DNA from: Mucilaginibacter saanensis | GTDB lineage: Bacteria > Bacteroidota > Bacteroidia > Sphingobacteriales > Sphingobacteriaceae | DNA: 64,000 bases | Direction: 5' to 3' | Assembly: GCF_014200575.1 (NCBI RefSeq) | Contig: NZ_JACHBZ010000004.1 | Location: 1 to 64,000, forward strand | Shown here: piece by piece, positions 33,444 to 43,199 of the stretch | Layout of the letters: each line of letters opens with the position of its first letter | Numbering within the stretch: position 1 is the stretch's first letter | Notes under the pieces: generated by a model | What the model was told of the DNA's origin: nothing | The model's input: the letters and a program-made list of their open reading frames with translations, nothing else | The model's database searches: none | Position numbers and translations under genes: made by a program

Positions 33444-36254
33444 CTATTTGACCAGCCCGAAACCCCAATCCTTGCCTTTATCTACTGCGGGTACTCCGTT
33501 GGCCATCCACACAGGCATAGGTGCACCTTTTAAAAAGTGATCAAAAAATTGCTGTTCGCGTATGGTAATATCTTTACGGTTTTGGCGCAGTACCAGGTTA
33601 TGCGCCTCGCCATTGTATTGCAGCAACCAAACGGGTTTGCCCAGCCGGCGCAGCGCAGTAAACATTTCAATGCCCTGGTACCACGGTACGGCGCCATCGG
33701 CATCATTACTCATGATCATTACCGGGGTTTTTACTTTGGGAAGTTGAAACAGCGGCGAGTTTTCAATATACAATTCGGGTTTTTCCCATAAAGTAGCACC
33801 TATGCGGCTTTGGCTCTTTTCGTACTGAAACTGCCTGTTTAAACCGGTTTCCCACCGTATGCCACCGTATGCCGATGTCATATTGGCCACTGGGGCACCT
33901 GCCCACGCGGCAGTATACATATTGGTTTGGGTAATCAGATATGCAACCTGGTAGCCTCCCCAGCTTTGGCCTTGCAGACCTATATGGGCAGCATCAACCC
34001 AGGGGTTTTTCTTCAATGATTCTACCCCTGAGTTAATAAAGTCTACAGCCGAAGCTCCCGGGTGGCCGGTTGTGTAACTAATGTCAGGCGCAAATACGAG
34101 GTAACCATTGCTCACAAAAAATGAAATAGGCAGGCGCGATGGAGTGGGGGCAGGAGGTATATAGTTATAAAGACCGTCAGACAGCTTTTCGTAAAAATAT
34201 ACAATCATGGGGTATTTCTTATTCGGGTCAAAATCTTCCGGTTTGTATAAAATGCCTTGTGATTTATAGCCTTTGGGAGTTGTCCATTGTACAAGTGCCG
34301 CTGTGCCCCAATTATAATTAGCCTGCTGTGGGTTAATGTCGCTTAGCTTGGTTTCCTTTTTTAAATCGGTTGATACGTACAGATCTGGTGGCAGTTCATA
34401 ATTTGATTTGGTGTAAATGTAAGTATTGGAATTTTTGGCCTTTTGCAGTTCATGATAGCTCATTTTAGCCATGCATACCTTTTCAGGATATTCCAAACTC
34501 TCCGGGTATTTGGTAAAATATCCCCATTGTTTGTTGGTTTCGTTCTGAGCCTGCAACCACATCACTTGCTTTGCCGGAATAAACTTTTGCTCCGGATCAG
34601 TAGCATTGTAACGGATAACCAGTTTGTTTTTGCGGCCGATGCTATTCGTAAAGTTGCTAACCATACCCGTAGCCGGATCAATGCTCCATATATCATAACG
34701 GTCATATATCAACACCGTTTTATCTCCCTGCACCCAGCCCGCCATGCCATACTCTGAAGCATAATCTGGCACATCGTTCAGTTCGTCGCCCATTTTGGTG
34801 TTAATACCACTGGTTAAATTGCTCCTTTTGCCGTTGGCAATGGTATAGCTATACCAGTTTTGCTTTTCCTGGTCAAACCAGATCACGTATTTACCATCCG
34901 GCGAGATACGGTACTTTGCCCTTGTGCTGGTATTAATAAGGCGCTTGTTGCCGCTTTTAGTATCAATTAAAATGGCTTGTTGTTTGATGGCGCCTTCCCA
35001 CTGGGCCTGCACACGGGCGCCGGTATCAATAACACCTAAAACATATCGTGCATCCTTATTATTAGCTACCTGCACGTCCTGTATCACTTTGTTGGCTAAC
35101 TGTAAGGGCCGGGCATTGTCGTCATTAGGTTTTATAACAGCAAGATAGCTGCGTTTTAACTCGTTTTGCAGGTTTTTGAGTTGTTGCGGTTGCAGGTAAT
35201 CATCTTTATAGGTCCATATATCCAGCTTGGCTACCTCAAAATCCACAATGGTGGTGTCGGCGGGTTTAGGTATAGGGGCTGTACCAAAAAAAAGATTGTT
35301 GCCGCTTTTACTAAAGTAAACCTTGCCGTCGCCACTCACTGCCCATTGCTCGGGTATACCGTTAAAGCCAGCCGCCGCTATAATATGAGCACTATCCAGC
35401 GTATTGTTATAGTAATATAGTTTAAACGGCTTAACCAGTGCTTTTTCCGGATTTTTTTCGGCAGTGAAAGCCAATTGCCGCCCGTCATCATCAATAGAGA
35501 TATTACGATAATTACCCCGGCCTGTACTAACGGACTTTACCGTATTGTTCTCAATATCATACACATACATGCCCGATTGTACATCTTTTTGTTTCAGCGG
35601 CGCGGTAACGGCAAAAGTCAGTAATTTGCCGTTTTTACTTAACTGGTAGTCCGTAACGTATTTAAATGTGCGGCTGGTTTTACCTGTTAGTTTGCTTATC
35701 GTAAGGTCGGCACCGTCATGTGTGGGCGGGGCTATGGCGTTGCTAACTGCTTTTTTCGAGGTATCATTAGGTAATGGCTTTTTTAAGGTATCGGCAGCGG
35801 CAAGATAGGCTATGATACTTGCGTTTGCAGCCAGTTTAAACGATCGGATGGCTGGTATTTTGGTTACAGATTGTGTACCAAGCGAAATAACACCCAGGGT
35901 ATCTTTAGGGAAATCGGCTTGTTTTTTCTTTTTGATTTTTGCCTCGCGGGTGGCTTTGTAAAAGGGTCTTATCATGAAAGTTACAAACCGCGAATCATTA
36001 CTGAAGCAGGCGGTATCAGCCCGGGCAATTTTTATTTTAGTGTTGTTTTTTGCATTAACGATCACCAGTTCAGCATCACCCTGCTGCGGACTTATCACGT
36101 AAGCTATCCATTTACCATCATTACTAATGTGTTGGTTGGTAACGCTTTGCCAGCCATCAAAAACCGAATGGTCTAAGGGTTTTTTACTGATATTTTGAGC
36201 AAAGGAGTTAAAGCAGACCGTTAATAAACTAATAAGCAGTAATGATTTACGCAT
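33444..36254 (-). CDS. S9 family (prolyl oligopeptidase-like) secreted peptidase
   Basis: The 936-residue protein has a signal peptide (about 1-19, KSLLLISLLTVCFNSFA), a long N-terminal beta-propeller-like region with WD-type repeats, and a C-terminal alpha/beta hydrolase domain from about 690. The catalytic triad is Ser764 (GQSWGG), Asp853 (NDADGAVPW) and His885 (NGEAHNL). Such enzymes act in the periplasm or outside the cell on short peptides; many Bacteroidota carry several. It is transcribed alone, flanked by a REP-like element on its 3' side. The exact peptidase type (DPP-like or acylaminoacyl) cannot be told. Confidence 0.92.
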   Translation of the reverse strand: MRKSLLLISLLTVCFNSFAQNISKKPLDHSVFDGWQSVTNQHISNDGKWIAYVISPQQGDAELVIVNAKNNTKIKIARADTACFSNDSRFVTFMIRPFYKATREAKIKKKKQADFPKDTLGVISLGTQSVTKIPAIRSFKLAANASIIAYLAAADTLKKPLPNDTSKKAVSNAIAPPTHDGADLTISKLTGKTSRTFKYVTDYQLSKNGKLLTFAVTAPLKQKDVQSGMYVYDIENNTVKSVSTGRGNYRNISIDDDGRQLAFTAEKNPEKALVKPFKLYYYNNTLDSAHIIAAAGFNGIPEQWAVSGDGKVYFSKSGNNLFFGTAPIPKPADTTIVDFEVAKLDIWTYKDDYLQPQQLKNLQNELKRSYLAVIKPNDDNARPLQLANKVIQDVQVANNKDARYVLGVIDTGARVQAQWEGAIKQQAILIDTKSGNKRLINTSTRAKYRISPDGKYVIWFDQEKQNWYSYTIANGKRSNLTSGINTKMGDELNDVPDYASEYGMAGWVQGDKTVLIYDRYDIWSIDPATGMVSNFTNSIGRKNKLVIRYNATDPEQKFIPAKQVMWLQAQNETNKQWGYFTKYPESLEYPEKVCMAKMSYHELQKAKNSNTYIYTKSNYELPPDLYVSTDLKKETKLSDINPQQANYNWGTAALVQWTTPKGYKSQGILYKPEDFDPNKKYPMIVYFYEKLSDGLYNYIPPAPTPSRLPISFFVSNGYLVFAPDISYTTGHPGASAVDFINSGVESLKKNPWVDAAHIGLQGQSWGGYQVAYLITQTNMYTAAWAGAPVANMTSAYGGIRWETGLNRQFQYEKSQSRIGATLWEKPELYIENSPLFQLPKVKTPVMIMSNDADGAVPWYQGIEMFTALRRLGKPVWLLQYNGEAHNLVLRQNRKDITIREQQFFDHFLKGAPMPVWMANGVPAVDKGKDWGFGLVK

Positions 36255-36359
36255 ATTTAAACTTAAGTAAGAGTTAAATATGCTAAAAAGCGGGCGCTTA
36301 TGAAAGTTTAGCCACGGGAAAGTTACAATAGGAGAGGGAAATAAGTTTAATCCTTAAAC

Positions 36360-37736
36360 TTATATCATGGCCTTATTTAAGGATTTAATGGCTTCCTTAA
36401 AATCTTCACGGGCTATCAGGAACTGGATATTCACCTTACGCAGGGCAAAACCACAGCTTTTAATATTGATGCCTTTTTGAGCCAGGGCGGTTGCTGACTT
36501 AGCCAGCAAACCAGGCTGATCCATATTGGAGCCTATAAGACAAACCATAGCCATTTTTTCGACAGTTACTTTTTCATAGTCATTCTCGAGCTCCTGGATT
36601 AGTTTTTTATTAAAATCCTTGTCCCATATCACTATAGAAATACTGTTGGCGCTGGTTGCCTTAAAAGTATAGCTTACGCCAAATTTGTAGAATAGCTGCA
36701 TGATATGAAAATCGGTACCTACGTTGCCTACCATTGATGGGTCATAAATATCAATCATCATTACTTTTTCGGTACCTGTTATTATCTCAACCCGTTTTTT
36801 GTTGCAAATGTATTCGCGGGTTATCAGTGTCCCGGGATGCTCCGGCTGAAAGGTGTTTTTAATACGGAGGTCAATATCATTTATTTCCAGCGGTTTTGAT
36901 GCTTTTGGGTGTATGGCTTCCATACCTACATCAGCCAGCTGATCGGCCACATCATAGTTGGTATTACCTACCGGGAAACAATTGTCAACTCCAACCAGTT
37001 CAGGATCGGCAGTACACAGGTGATATTCTTTGTGAATAATGGCTTCCTGTGGTTTTACCGCCACGGCAATTTTACTAAAGGTTACTTCAGAGTAGCCGCG
37101 GTCAAACTCGCGCATAATACCTTCGGTACCTTTGGCATAGCCGGTTACTATGGTAATGGTGTTTTCAAAATCAATATGCTGCAGATCCTTTTTAATACGC
37201 TGGTCAATAGTGAACGAACGGTGATCATGAAATCCACTCAAATCAACAAAGGTTGCGTTGATACCCATGCTTTGCAGGATATTGGCAAATACAAAGCCTG
37301 AGTGGGTTTCGCCAATGGAGGCCAGTATTTCCCTGGCAGCCAGTAAAATGCCATCCTTGCTTACATAGCCGGATGCCAGAATATTGGCCATGTTTTCAAG
37401 ATAGGTTTGTGCATCGTTGATGCGTTGCTCAATAAAGGTATCTGCTTCTGCAACGTTCAGGCCCAGGCTCTCGTAGCTTTTATTGATCTGTTTAAGCTTG
37501 GTAATAAGGGCCTGTAACGGCTTATGAAAGTCCTTATAACTGGCCAAGCGGTGATAAACACCAGGCGCGCCGGTTTTCTTATTTTCAAGCAGTAAGTTGG
37601 TTACTCCTGAAAAAGCCGATACCACGAAAATACGATTGTATAATTGCTGTCCGGTACGTTCAAATAGGATGATGTTTTTGATTACATCATTTAAGGCGGT
37701 CATGGAAGTGCCGCCGATTTTTTCGACTGTTAACAT
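36360..37736 (-). CDS. Aspartate kinase
   Basis: Aspartate kinase phosphorylates aspartate at the head of the lysine/threonine/methionine pathway. The 458-residue protein has the N-terminal KIGGTSM motif (usual KFGGTSV), a kinase core with FDRGYSEVTFSKIAVAV and a long insert, and two ACT domains near residues 310-375 and 390-455. It is a monofunctional form without a homoserine dehydrogenase. I see no feedback residues that would tell lysine from threonine control. The gene is 189 bp from proC on the same strand with a terminator between them, so it is probably expressed alone. Some relatives sit in ectoine clusters, but no ectoine gene is near. Confidence 0.92.
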   Translation of the reverse strand: MLTVEKIGGTSMTALNDVIKNIILFERTGQQLYNRIFVVSAFSGVTNLLLENKKTGAPGVYHRLASYKDFHKPLQALITKLKQINKSYESLGLNVAEADTFIEQRINDAQTYLENMANILASGYVSKDGILLAAREILASIGETHSGFVFANILQSMGINATFVDLSGFHDHRSFTIDQRIKKDLQHIDFENTITIVTGYAKGTEGIMREFDRGYSEVTFSKIAVAVKPQEAIIHKEYHLCTADPELVGVDNCFPVGNTNYDVADQLADVGMEAIHPKASKPLEINDIDLRIKNTFQPEHPGTLITREYICNKKRVEIITGTEKVMMIDIYDPSMVGNVGTDFHIMQLFYKFGVSYTFKATSANSISIVIWDKDFNKKLIQELENDYEKVTVEKMAMVCLIGSNMDQPGLLAKSATALAQKGINIKSCGFALRKVNIQFLIAREDFKEAIKSLNKAMI

Positions 37737-37865
37737 TTTAAAAAATAAACGCTTAACGCGTAAGTGCCAAAGTTATGCCATTTGTAAAATAATGGTTCTT
37801 TATTGATGATGGCGCTTTTTTGTTGATTGATTATTAGGGTTTTATAGTTGGTGCGTATTTAAAAG

Positions 37866-37890
37866 AAGGCATATCATAATGATATGCCTT
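37866..37890 (-). terminator. Terminator of proC/argB
   Basis: AAGGCATATCA (37866-37876) pairs with 37880-37890 over a 3-base loop; on the minus strand a run of T follows. It lies 36 bp beyond the proC stop. Confidence 0.8.
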
Positions 37891-37925
37891 TCTCAGAATA
37901 ATATCGTTATTGGTTGATATTAGGA

Positions 37926-38744
37926 TTACTCGGCCTTTTTATAAAGGTCGCCTGCTTTTTCGGCCGAGAGCTTAATGCCCTTGATCATGGCAGAGCTAAA
38001 GCCATGGTGCTCCATTTCATTTAAGCCTGCAATGGTACAACCGCTTGGCGAGGTAACTTTATCAATTTCCTGCTCAGGGTGCGACGAAAGCTGTAAGAGG
38101 AGGTCGGCGGCGCCTTTGGCCGTTTGTGCGGCCATTTTTAACGCGTCATGTGCATGAAAGCCAATCTCGGTACCCCCTTGTGAGGCTGCGCGAATAGAGC
38201 GCAGGAAAAAGGCAATACCGCAGGCGCAAAGCGCAGTGGCCGATGTCATCAATTCCTCATTGATCTGTATGCTTACGCCTACGGTATCAAAAAGTGATTT
38301 AACCAGGTTGATGTTTTTATTGGTACCGGTATCCGTAGCAATACAAGTCATGGACTGGCCAATAGCTATAGCGGTGTTAGGCATGGCCCTTACTACCTGT
38401 ACGTTTAAATCAAGTTGCTGGCGTATATCTGCGCAGCTAACGCCTGATATAACAGAAATTAAAAGCTGTTTTTCGGCCTTAATGGTGGGCCTTATCTCGT
38501 CTAACAGTTTATTGAGCTGTTGTGGTAATACGGCCAAAACAACAATGTCGGCTTTTCTTACCGCTTTAATGTTGTTATCGGTGGTATTGTAGCCCTCTTG
38601 CGAATATTCTGCAAGGGCTGTTATGTTTCTGCGTGTAAGTGTAATTTGCTGGGGCTTGCAAATACCTGCTTTAACCAACCCTTTGGCTAATGACAGCCCT
38701 ATGTTACCAGAGCCTAAAATGGCTAAATGCTGTGATGAATTCAT
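37926..38744 (-). CDS. proC: Pyrroline-5-carboxylate reductase
   Basis: ProC reduces pyrroline-5-carboxylate to proline. The 272-residue protein has the Rossmann motif HLAILGSGNIGLSLAKGLVKAG at the N-terminus, VRAMPNTAIAIGQSMT in the middle, and a C-terminal domain with GTEIGFHAHDALKMAAQTAKGAADLL and the loop VTSPSGCTIAGLNEMEHHG, which matches the proC signature. Its start overlaps the argB stop by four bases (ATGA), so the two are translationally coupled. The pairing makes sense because proline and arginine both start from glutamate, but proA and proB are not in the window. Confidence 0.94.
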   Translation of the reverse strand: MNSSQHLAILGSGNIGLSLAKGLVKAGICKPQQITLTRRNITALAEYSQEGYNTTDNNIKAVRKADIVVLAVLPQQLNKLLDEIRPTIKAEKQLLISVISGVSCADIRQQLDLNVQVVRAMPNTAIAIGQSMTCIATDTGTNKNINLVKSLFDTVGVSIQINEELMTSATALCACGIAFFLRSIRAASQGGTEIGFHAHDALKMAAQTAKGAADLLLQLSSHPEQEIDKVTSPSGCTIAGLNEMEHHGFSSAMIKGIKLSAEKAGDLYKKAE

Positions 38745-39586
38745 GCGTTTTTACTTAAACGTGTTCCAAATGGTTTATTATCCTTTAATTGTCCCAGATC
38801 GTCAGACTTGCCAATGATCACTGCCTTTACACCACATGAAATTGCGGTAAAAGCATTATCTAATTTGGGCAGCATACCGCTGTGTATAATTTTCTGAACT
38901 TTTAATTCTTCGTAGTGTACAGGATTAATTTCCCTGATCAATGAGTCTTCATCATCAATGTCCTGCAGCACACCCTTTTTCTCAAAACAATAAATAAGCG
39001 TGGTATCATACAGTGATGATAACGACACTGCCAGCGCCGATGCAATAGTATCGGCATTGGTATTTAACAGCTGGCCTTCGCCATCGTGCGTTAAGGCACA
39101 AAAAACAGGGGTAAAGCCGGCTTCCATTAAACGGCTTATGTTGCCGGGGTTAATGGAATGTTCGTCAATATCTCCCACAAAGCCATAGTCAATAGTTTTT
39201 ACCGGGCGTTTTTTAGCACGAATAAAATTGCCGTCGGCACCGGTAAGGCCTATCGCATTGTTACCAAAACGTTGCAGCTGGGCAACTATGTTCTTGTTAA
39301 TGAGGCCACCATATACCATGGTAACCACCCTTAATGTTTCAATATCCGTAATCCGGCGGCCGTCAACCAGTTTAGCTTCAATGCCTAACTCTTCGGCTAT
39401 CTGGGTTGCAACCTTGCCGCCGCCGTGTACCAATATTTTAAAACCATCCAGCCCTTCAAAATCTTTCAGAAAATGATACAGATTTTCAGAGTTATCAATA
39501 ACATTTCCGCCTATTTTTATTACATACAAGCTTTTATTTTTCGATAATGGAGCGGATTTTGTTGAAACCGTATCAATTTTATTCAT
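38741..39586 (-). CDS. argB: Acetylglutamate (or N-acylglutamate) kinase
   Basis: ArgB phosphorylates the N-acylated glutamate, the second step of arginine synthesis. The 281-residue protein is a full amino-acid kinase domain: VIKIGGNVIDN at the N-terminus, ILVHGGGKVATQIAEELGI, the nucleotide-binding AIGLTGADGNF, and NTNADTIASALAVSLSSLYDTTLIYCFEKKGVL. About 22 extra residues precede the core. If the carbamoyltransferase of this cluster uses succinylornithine (see 43200), the kinase may act on N-succinylglutamate; that is inference. It is separated from the main arg run by ndh, the antiporter gene and a PaiB gene. Confidence 0.93.
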   Translation of the reverse strand: MNKIDTVSTKSAPLSKNKSLYVIKIGGNVIDNSENLYHFLKDFEGLDGFKILVHGGGKVATQIAEELGIEAKLVDGRRITDIETLRVVTMVYGGLINKNIVAQLQRFGNNAIGLTGADGNFIRAKKRPVKTIDYGFVGDIDEHSINPGNISRLMEAGFTPVFCALTHDGEGQLLNTNADTIASALAVSLSSLYDTTLIYCFEKKGVLQDIDDEDSLIREINPVHYEELKVQKIIHSGMLPKLDNAFTAISCGVKAVIIGKSDDLGQLKDNKPFGTRLSKNA

Positions 39587-39789
39587 TCTTAACAGTAATA
39601 TAACTATGCTTATGCTAAATTTCTATCAAACTAAACATAAATCTGTTAAAAATATGAAATTATCATGTATTTTATTCAAAAAATGTTAAAAAATGATTAA
39701 ATGTATTATCTCAGCAACTTTACATTTTGATTATGAAATAATTAGTATAATTGAAATTTTAAGGCATTAAACTTGCAGTAAAATTTTTT

Positions 39790-41088
39790 ATGGATCAAAA
39801 AAAAGGTACTAAGCCACGTGTGGTAATTATTGGCGGAGGATTTGGCGGGTTGCAATTAGCTAAGAATCTGAAAAATGCACCTGTTGATGTGCTTTTGCTG
39901 GATAAACATAACTATCATACTTTTCAGCCATTACTTTACCAGGTTGCATCCGGCGGTATAGCTGCCGATTCTATTGGGTTTCCAATACGCCGGATATTTA
40001 CCAAACAGGAAAATTTCAGGTTTGCACTGGCCTCGGTAGAGCGGGTTAATCCTGAAAATAATACGCTAACGACCAATATAGGCACCATTTATTTTGATTA
40101 CCTGATTATTGCCACCGGATCAAATACCAATTTTTTCGGGAATCAGGAAATCGAGCATTTTGCTATGCCCATGAAAAATATTCCGGAAGCGCTTAACCTG
40201 CGCAGCCTGATCCTGCAAAATTTGGAAATGTCCCTGGTATCCAAAGATCCGGAAGAAAAGGCGGCCTTGATGACCTTTGTAGTGGTGGGCGGCGGCCCAA
40301 CGGGTGTTGAACTTTCGGGTGCCCTTGCCGAAATGCGGCAGCTGATACTCATGAAAGATTACCATGGGCTGCGGAAACATAACATGAAGGTTTACCTGGT
40401 TGAAGGTAAATCTGAATTGCTGGCGGCTATGTCGCCGGGGGCATCTGCTAAGGCAAAAAAGTTTTTGGAGGATATGGATGTAACTATTTATAACAGTGTA
40501 CACGTGCAAAGTTATGATGGGACTGTACTTAAAATTGATGACGGTACCACCATATTAACCCGCAATGTATTATGGGCTGCGGGAGTAAAGGGGGAAGTGC
40601 CGGAGGGGGTGCCTGTAACTTCGATCACTAAAGGTAACAGGATACAAACCGATGAGATTAGCAGGGTAAACGGATATCCTAATATTTTTGCTATAGGCGA
40701 TGTAGCCGCCATGATAACACCTGACACACCAAACGGGCATCCCGGCGTGGCACAAACGGCCATGCAGCAGGGCAAGTGCCTGGCTAAAAATCTTGTCCAT
40801 CTCATTAAGGGCGAACCTACGGCGCCGTTTAAATATAAAGACAAAGGTTCATTGGCTACCATTGGCCGTAATAAGGCTGTGGCCGATTTGGGGAAGATAC
40901 ATTTTCAGGGATTTTTTGCCTGGGTTTTATGGGGCGTTGTGCATATTATGTCGCTCGCAGGCTTTACCAACAAGGGCATTATCTTTTTTAGCTGGGCCAT
41001 AAGTTACTTTACCAAAAACAGTGATAACCGCCTTATTGTACGCTATTTTGATACCAAAACGCGGATGACTGATCCTGAATCGAGATAA
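39790..41088 (+). CDS. ndh: Type II NADH dehydrogenase (NDH-2)-like oxidoreductase
   Basis: NDH-2 passes electrons from NADH to quinone without pumping protons. The 432-residue protein has the FAD motif VVIIGGGFGGLQLAKNL near residue 11-27, the NADH-binding motif FVVVGGGPTGVELSGALAEM, and the second FAD contact IFAIGDVAAM. The C-terminal part (GFFAWVLWGVVHIMSLAGF and IIFFSWAISYF) is hydrophobic and probably anchors it to the membrane. No CxxC redox pair is seen. It precedes the antiporter gene by 61 bp; both are membrane energy genes and could be co-transcribed. Confidence 0.9.
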   Translation: MDQKKGTKPRVVIIGGGFGGLQLAKNLKNAPVDVLLLDKHNYHTFQPLLYQVASGGIAADSIGFPIRRIFTKQENFRFALASVERVNPENNTLTTNIGTIYFDYLIIATGSNTNFFGNQEIEHFAMPMKNIPEALNLRSLILQNLEMSLVSKDPEEKAALMTFVVVGGGPTGVELSGALAEMRQLILMKDYHGLRKHNMKVYLVEGKSELLAAMSPGASAKAKKFLEDMDVTIYNSVHVQSYDGTVLKIDDGTTILTRNVLWAAGVKGEVPEGVPVTSITKGNRIQTDEISRVNGYPNIFAIGDVAAMITPDTPNGHPGVAQTAMQQGKCLAKNLVHLIKGEPTAPFKYKDKGSLATIGRNKAVADLGKIHFQGFFAWVLWGVVHIMSLAGFTNKGIIFFSWAISYFTKNSDNRLIVRYFDTKTRMTDPESR

Positions 41089-41149
41089 AAAGATTGGGTT
41101 TTGTGAAACATTGATTAGCTTATTTTATTTACTAATAAGCTAAACGTGT

Positions 41150-42394
41150 ATGGATCTGTTTATTATCATTGCTTTATTGGTTATTGTAAGCGCTGTATTT
41201 TCATACATCAACGCGCGTTTTGTTAAACTTCCTGGTACTATTGGGATTGTTTTAATAGCAACAGTATCATCGGTCATTATATTAGTTATTGACCGGTCAG
41301 ATCCGGCCTCGGCAAGATACCTCACCACATTGGCCAAGAATATTGATTTTTCAAAGGCGGTGCTCAATATTATGCTGGGGTTCCTGCTGTTTTCGAGCTC
41401 ATTTAACCTGGATGGTAAAAGACTTAAGAAAGAAATGCGTCCGGTTTTTGTATTAAGCACGTTCGGCGTTATCCTGTCAACTGCCATTTTTGGTTCCCTG
41501 TTGTATTTCCTGGCCCCGTTTTTTCATATCCACATGCCCCTGATCTATTGCCTGTTGTTTGGCGCACTGGTATCTCCAACTGATCCGGTGGCGGTATCGG
41601 CTATTATAAAAAACTCTAAGCTGCCTGCCCATCTGGAAACCATTATATCGGGCGAGTCGCTTTTTAACGATGCGATAGGACTTATACTATTTGTTATTAT
41701 ACTAGAGATAACCCGGGTAGGTGAGGAGAACATAGAACTATCAAAAGTAGGGGTGCTGATAGTAAAAGAGGTTTTGGGCGGTATTTTTGCCGGTGCGTTT
41801 TTAGGTTACCTGGCCCAACGACTCATGAAGTCGGTCAAAGATTTTCAAACTATTGTTTTAATATCGCTGGCATTGGTTATGGGCCTATCTGTAATAGCAA
41901 CTATATTTGATTTTTCGATACCATTGGCTGTTGTAACGGCCGGTTTATTTGCCGGGAGCCACTCCATTAATCAGGACAACAAAGAAAGATCGCACGAAGC
42001 GCTGGAGAAATTCTGGCAATTGGTTGATGAAATGCTGAATACCATTTTATTTGTAATGATAGGTATACAACTGGTTAACCTGCCCTTTGTAAATAATTAT
42101 TGGGTTACCGGAGGTATCTCCATTGTGATGATTTTAATTGCACGCTGGCTAAGTATTATGTTGCCGCTTACTTTTTTACGGCGGTCGTTAAAGGTGAATT
42201 ATAGCAACATTAATGTGATGACCTGGGCAGGGTTGCGGGGAGGTATTTCTATAGCATTGGCGCTTACGCTACCTGATACACCATACCGGCATCTGATACT
42301 ATCGGGCAGTTATTTTATTGTTATATTTTCGGTAATAGTACAGGGATTAACCCTTAACAGCATGATTAACCGGGCGTCAAAATCTATCGGGTAG
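41150..42394 (+). CDS. Sodium/proton antiporter (CPA1 family)
   Basis: The 414-residue protein has about 12 membrane segments over its full length. The CPA1 motifs LVSPTDPVAVSAIIK and SGESLFNDAIGLILFVIILEI are present; the Asp in FNDAIG is the likely cation-binding residue. The later GLRGGISIALALTLP motif is also typical of NhaP-type proteins. It lacks a long cytoplasmic C-terminal tail. It is expected to exchange sodium (or potassium) for protons across the inner membrane. Its 3' end overlaps the convergent PaiB-like gene by 11 bases. Confidence 0.91.
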   Translation: MDLFIIIALLVIVSAVFSYINARFVKLPGTIGIVLIATVSSVIILVIDRSDPASARYLTTLAKNIDFSKAVLNIMLGFLLFSSSFNLDGKRLKKEMRPVFVLSTFGVILSTAIFGSLLYFLAPFFHIHMPLIYCLLFGALVSPTDPVAVSAIIKNSKLPAHLETIISGESLFNDAIGLILFVIILEITRVGEENIELSKVGVLIVKEVLGGIFAGAFLGYLAQRLMKSVKDFQTIVLISLALVMGLSVIATIFDFSIPLAVVTAGLFAGSHSINQDNKERSHEALEKFWQLVDEMLNTILFVMIGIQLVNLPFVNNYWVTGGISIVMILIARWLSIMLPLTFLRRSLKVNYSNINVMTWAGLRGGISIALALTLPDTPYRHLILSGSYFIVIFSVIVQGLTLNSMINRASKSIG

Positions 42395-43001
42395 GTTTTG
42401 TTGCTGCCATGTACTGGGCTATTTCGCTCTCTGTGGTATCTTTACTTTGGCTCAAGGTATTTATAATGTTTTCTTGTTCCTGAGCAGTGCGGTTCTGACT
42501 AAGTTTCTTTTTGGCCTGCAACTCATCTACCGTAATTTCAAAAGCAACAATGCCTTTCATGAGCTTTTGCCGGTAGTCGTCGGGCAGGCTGTTCCATTGC
42601 TGCAGGTAATCGGTTTCAAAAGTATTGATGGTATGGGCCAACAGATCGGCAGTTTTTTGGCCCTCATCAATTAATACGGCTTCACCATAAGCATGTACCG
42701 CCAGGTAATTCCAGGTAGGTACATTGGTTACTTTTTCGTAATTGGTGGGGGAGATATAGGCGTGGGGTTCTGTAAATATCACCAGCACACTTTTACCTAT
42801 AATTTGAGCGGCCTGCGGGTTGGCTTTAGCAAAATGTGACAGCAGGATAAGCTTACCATCGCGCTGTTCTATTAAAAACGGCAGGTGGGTGGCAACAGGC
42901 ACATCATCAACCGAAGTAACTATAGCGGCAAAACTATAGCGCTGCATAAAGCTGATCGCTTCCTGCTCATTATCGAATTTGTTGAATGATGGTATGTACA
43001 T
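42384..43001 (-). CDS. PaiB-type FMN-binding protein
   Basis: The 205-residue protein belongs to the PaiB family of FMN-binding split-barrel proteins, annotated as negative transcriptional regulators after Bacillus PaiB. The N-terminus MYIPSFNKFDNEQEAISFMQRYSFA, the middle VATHLPFLIEQRDGKLILLSHFAKANPQ and VPTWNYLAVHAYG are the conserved parts. In Bacteroidota the regulator role is unproven, and a flavin-dependent detoxifying role is equally possible. It is transcribed alone toward the antiporter gene and lies between the two parts of the arginine cluster. Confidence 0.9.
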   Translation of the reverse strand: MYIPSFNKFDNEQEAISFMQRYSFAAIVTSVDDVPVATHLPFLIEQRDGKLILLSHFAKANPQAAQIIGKSVLVIFTEPHAYISPTNYEKVTNVPTWNYLAVHAYGEAVLIDEGQKTADLLAHTINTFETDYLQQWNSLPDDYRQKLMKGIVAFEITVDELQAKKKLSQNRTAQEQENIINTLSQSKDTTESEIAQYMAATKPTR

Positions 43002-43136
43002 GATGCTAACTATTCAAGACTATAATGTTCAGGAAACAATCAGTAAACTCAGACCTTGATATTTAGGCTAAAGCCATTTGTTTTCTTTAATTATCCGCCC
43101 CATAAATGGGACGGCAATGAATGAAAATATTTTATA

Positions 43137-43182
43137 AAAACCCTTGTAACTGTTGCCTGAAGCTAAACGTTGCAAGGGTTTT
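43137..43182 (-). terminator. Terminator of the arg cluster
   Basis: AAAACCCTTGTAAC (43137-43150) pairs with 43169-43182 with one mismatch; on the minus strand TTTTTATAAAAT follows. It lies just beyond the argF' stop. Confidence 0.75.
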
Positions 43183-43199
43183 ACGCATACATTTACCTA

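Noticed and set aside
36360..37736. Part of an ectoine cluster
   Set aside because: The aspartate kinase resembles ectoine-linked types in length, but no ectABC gene is near.
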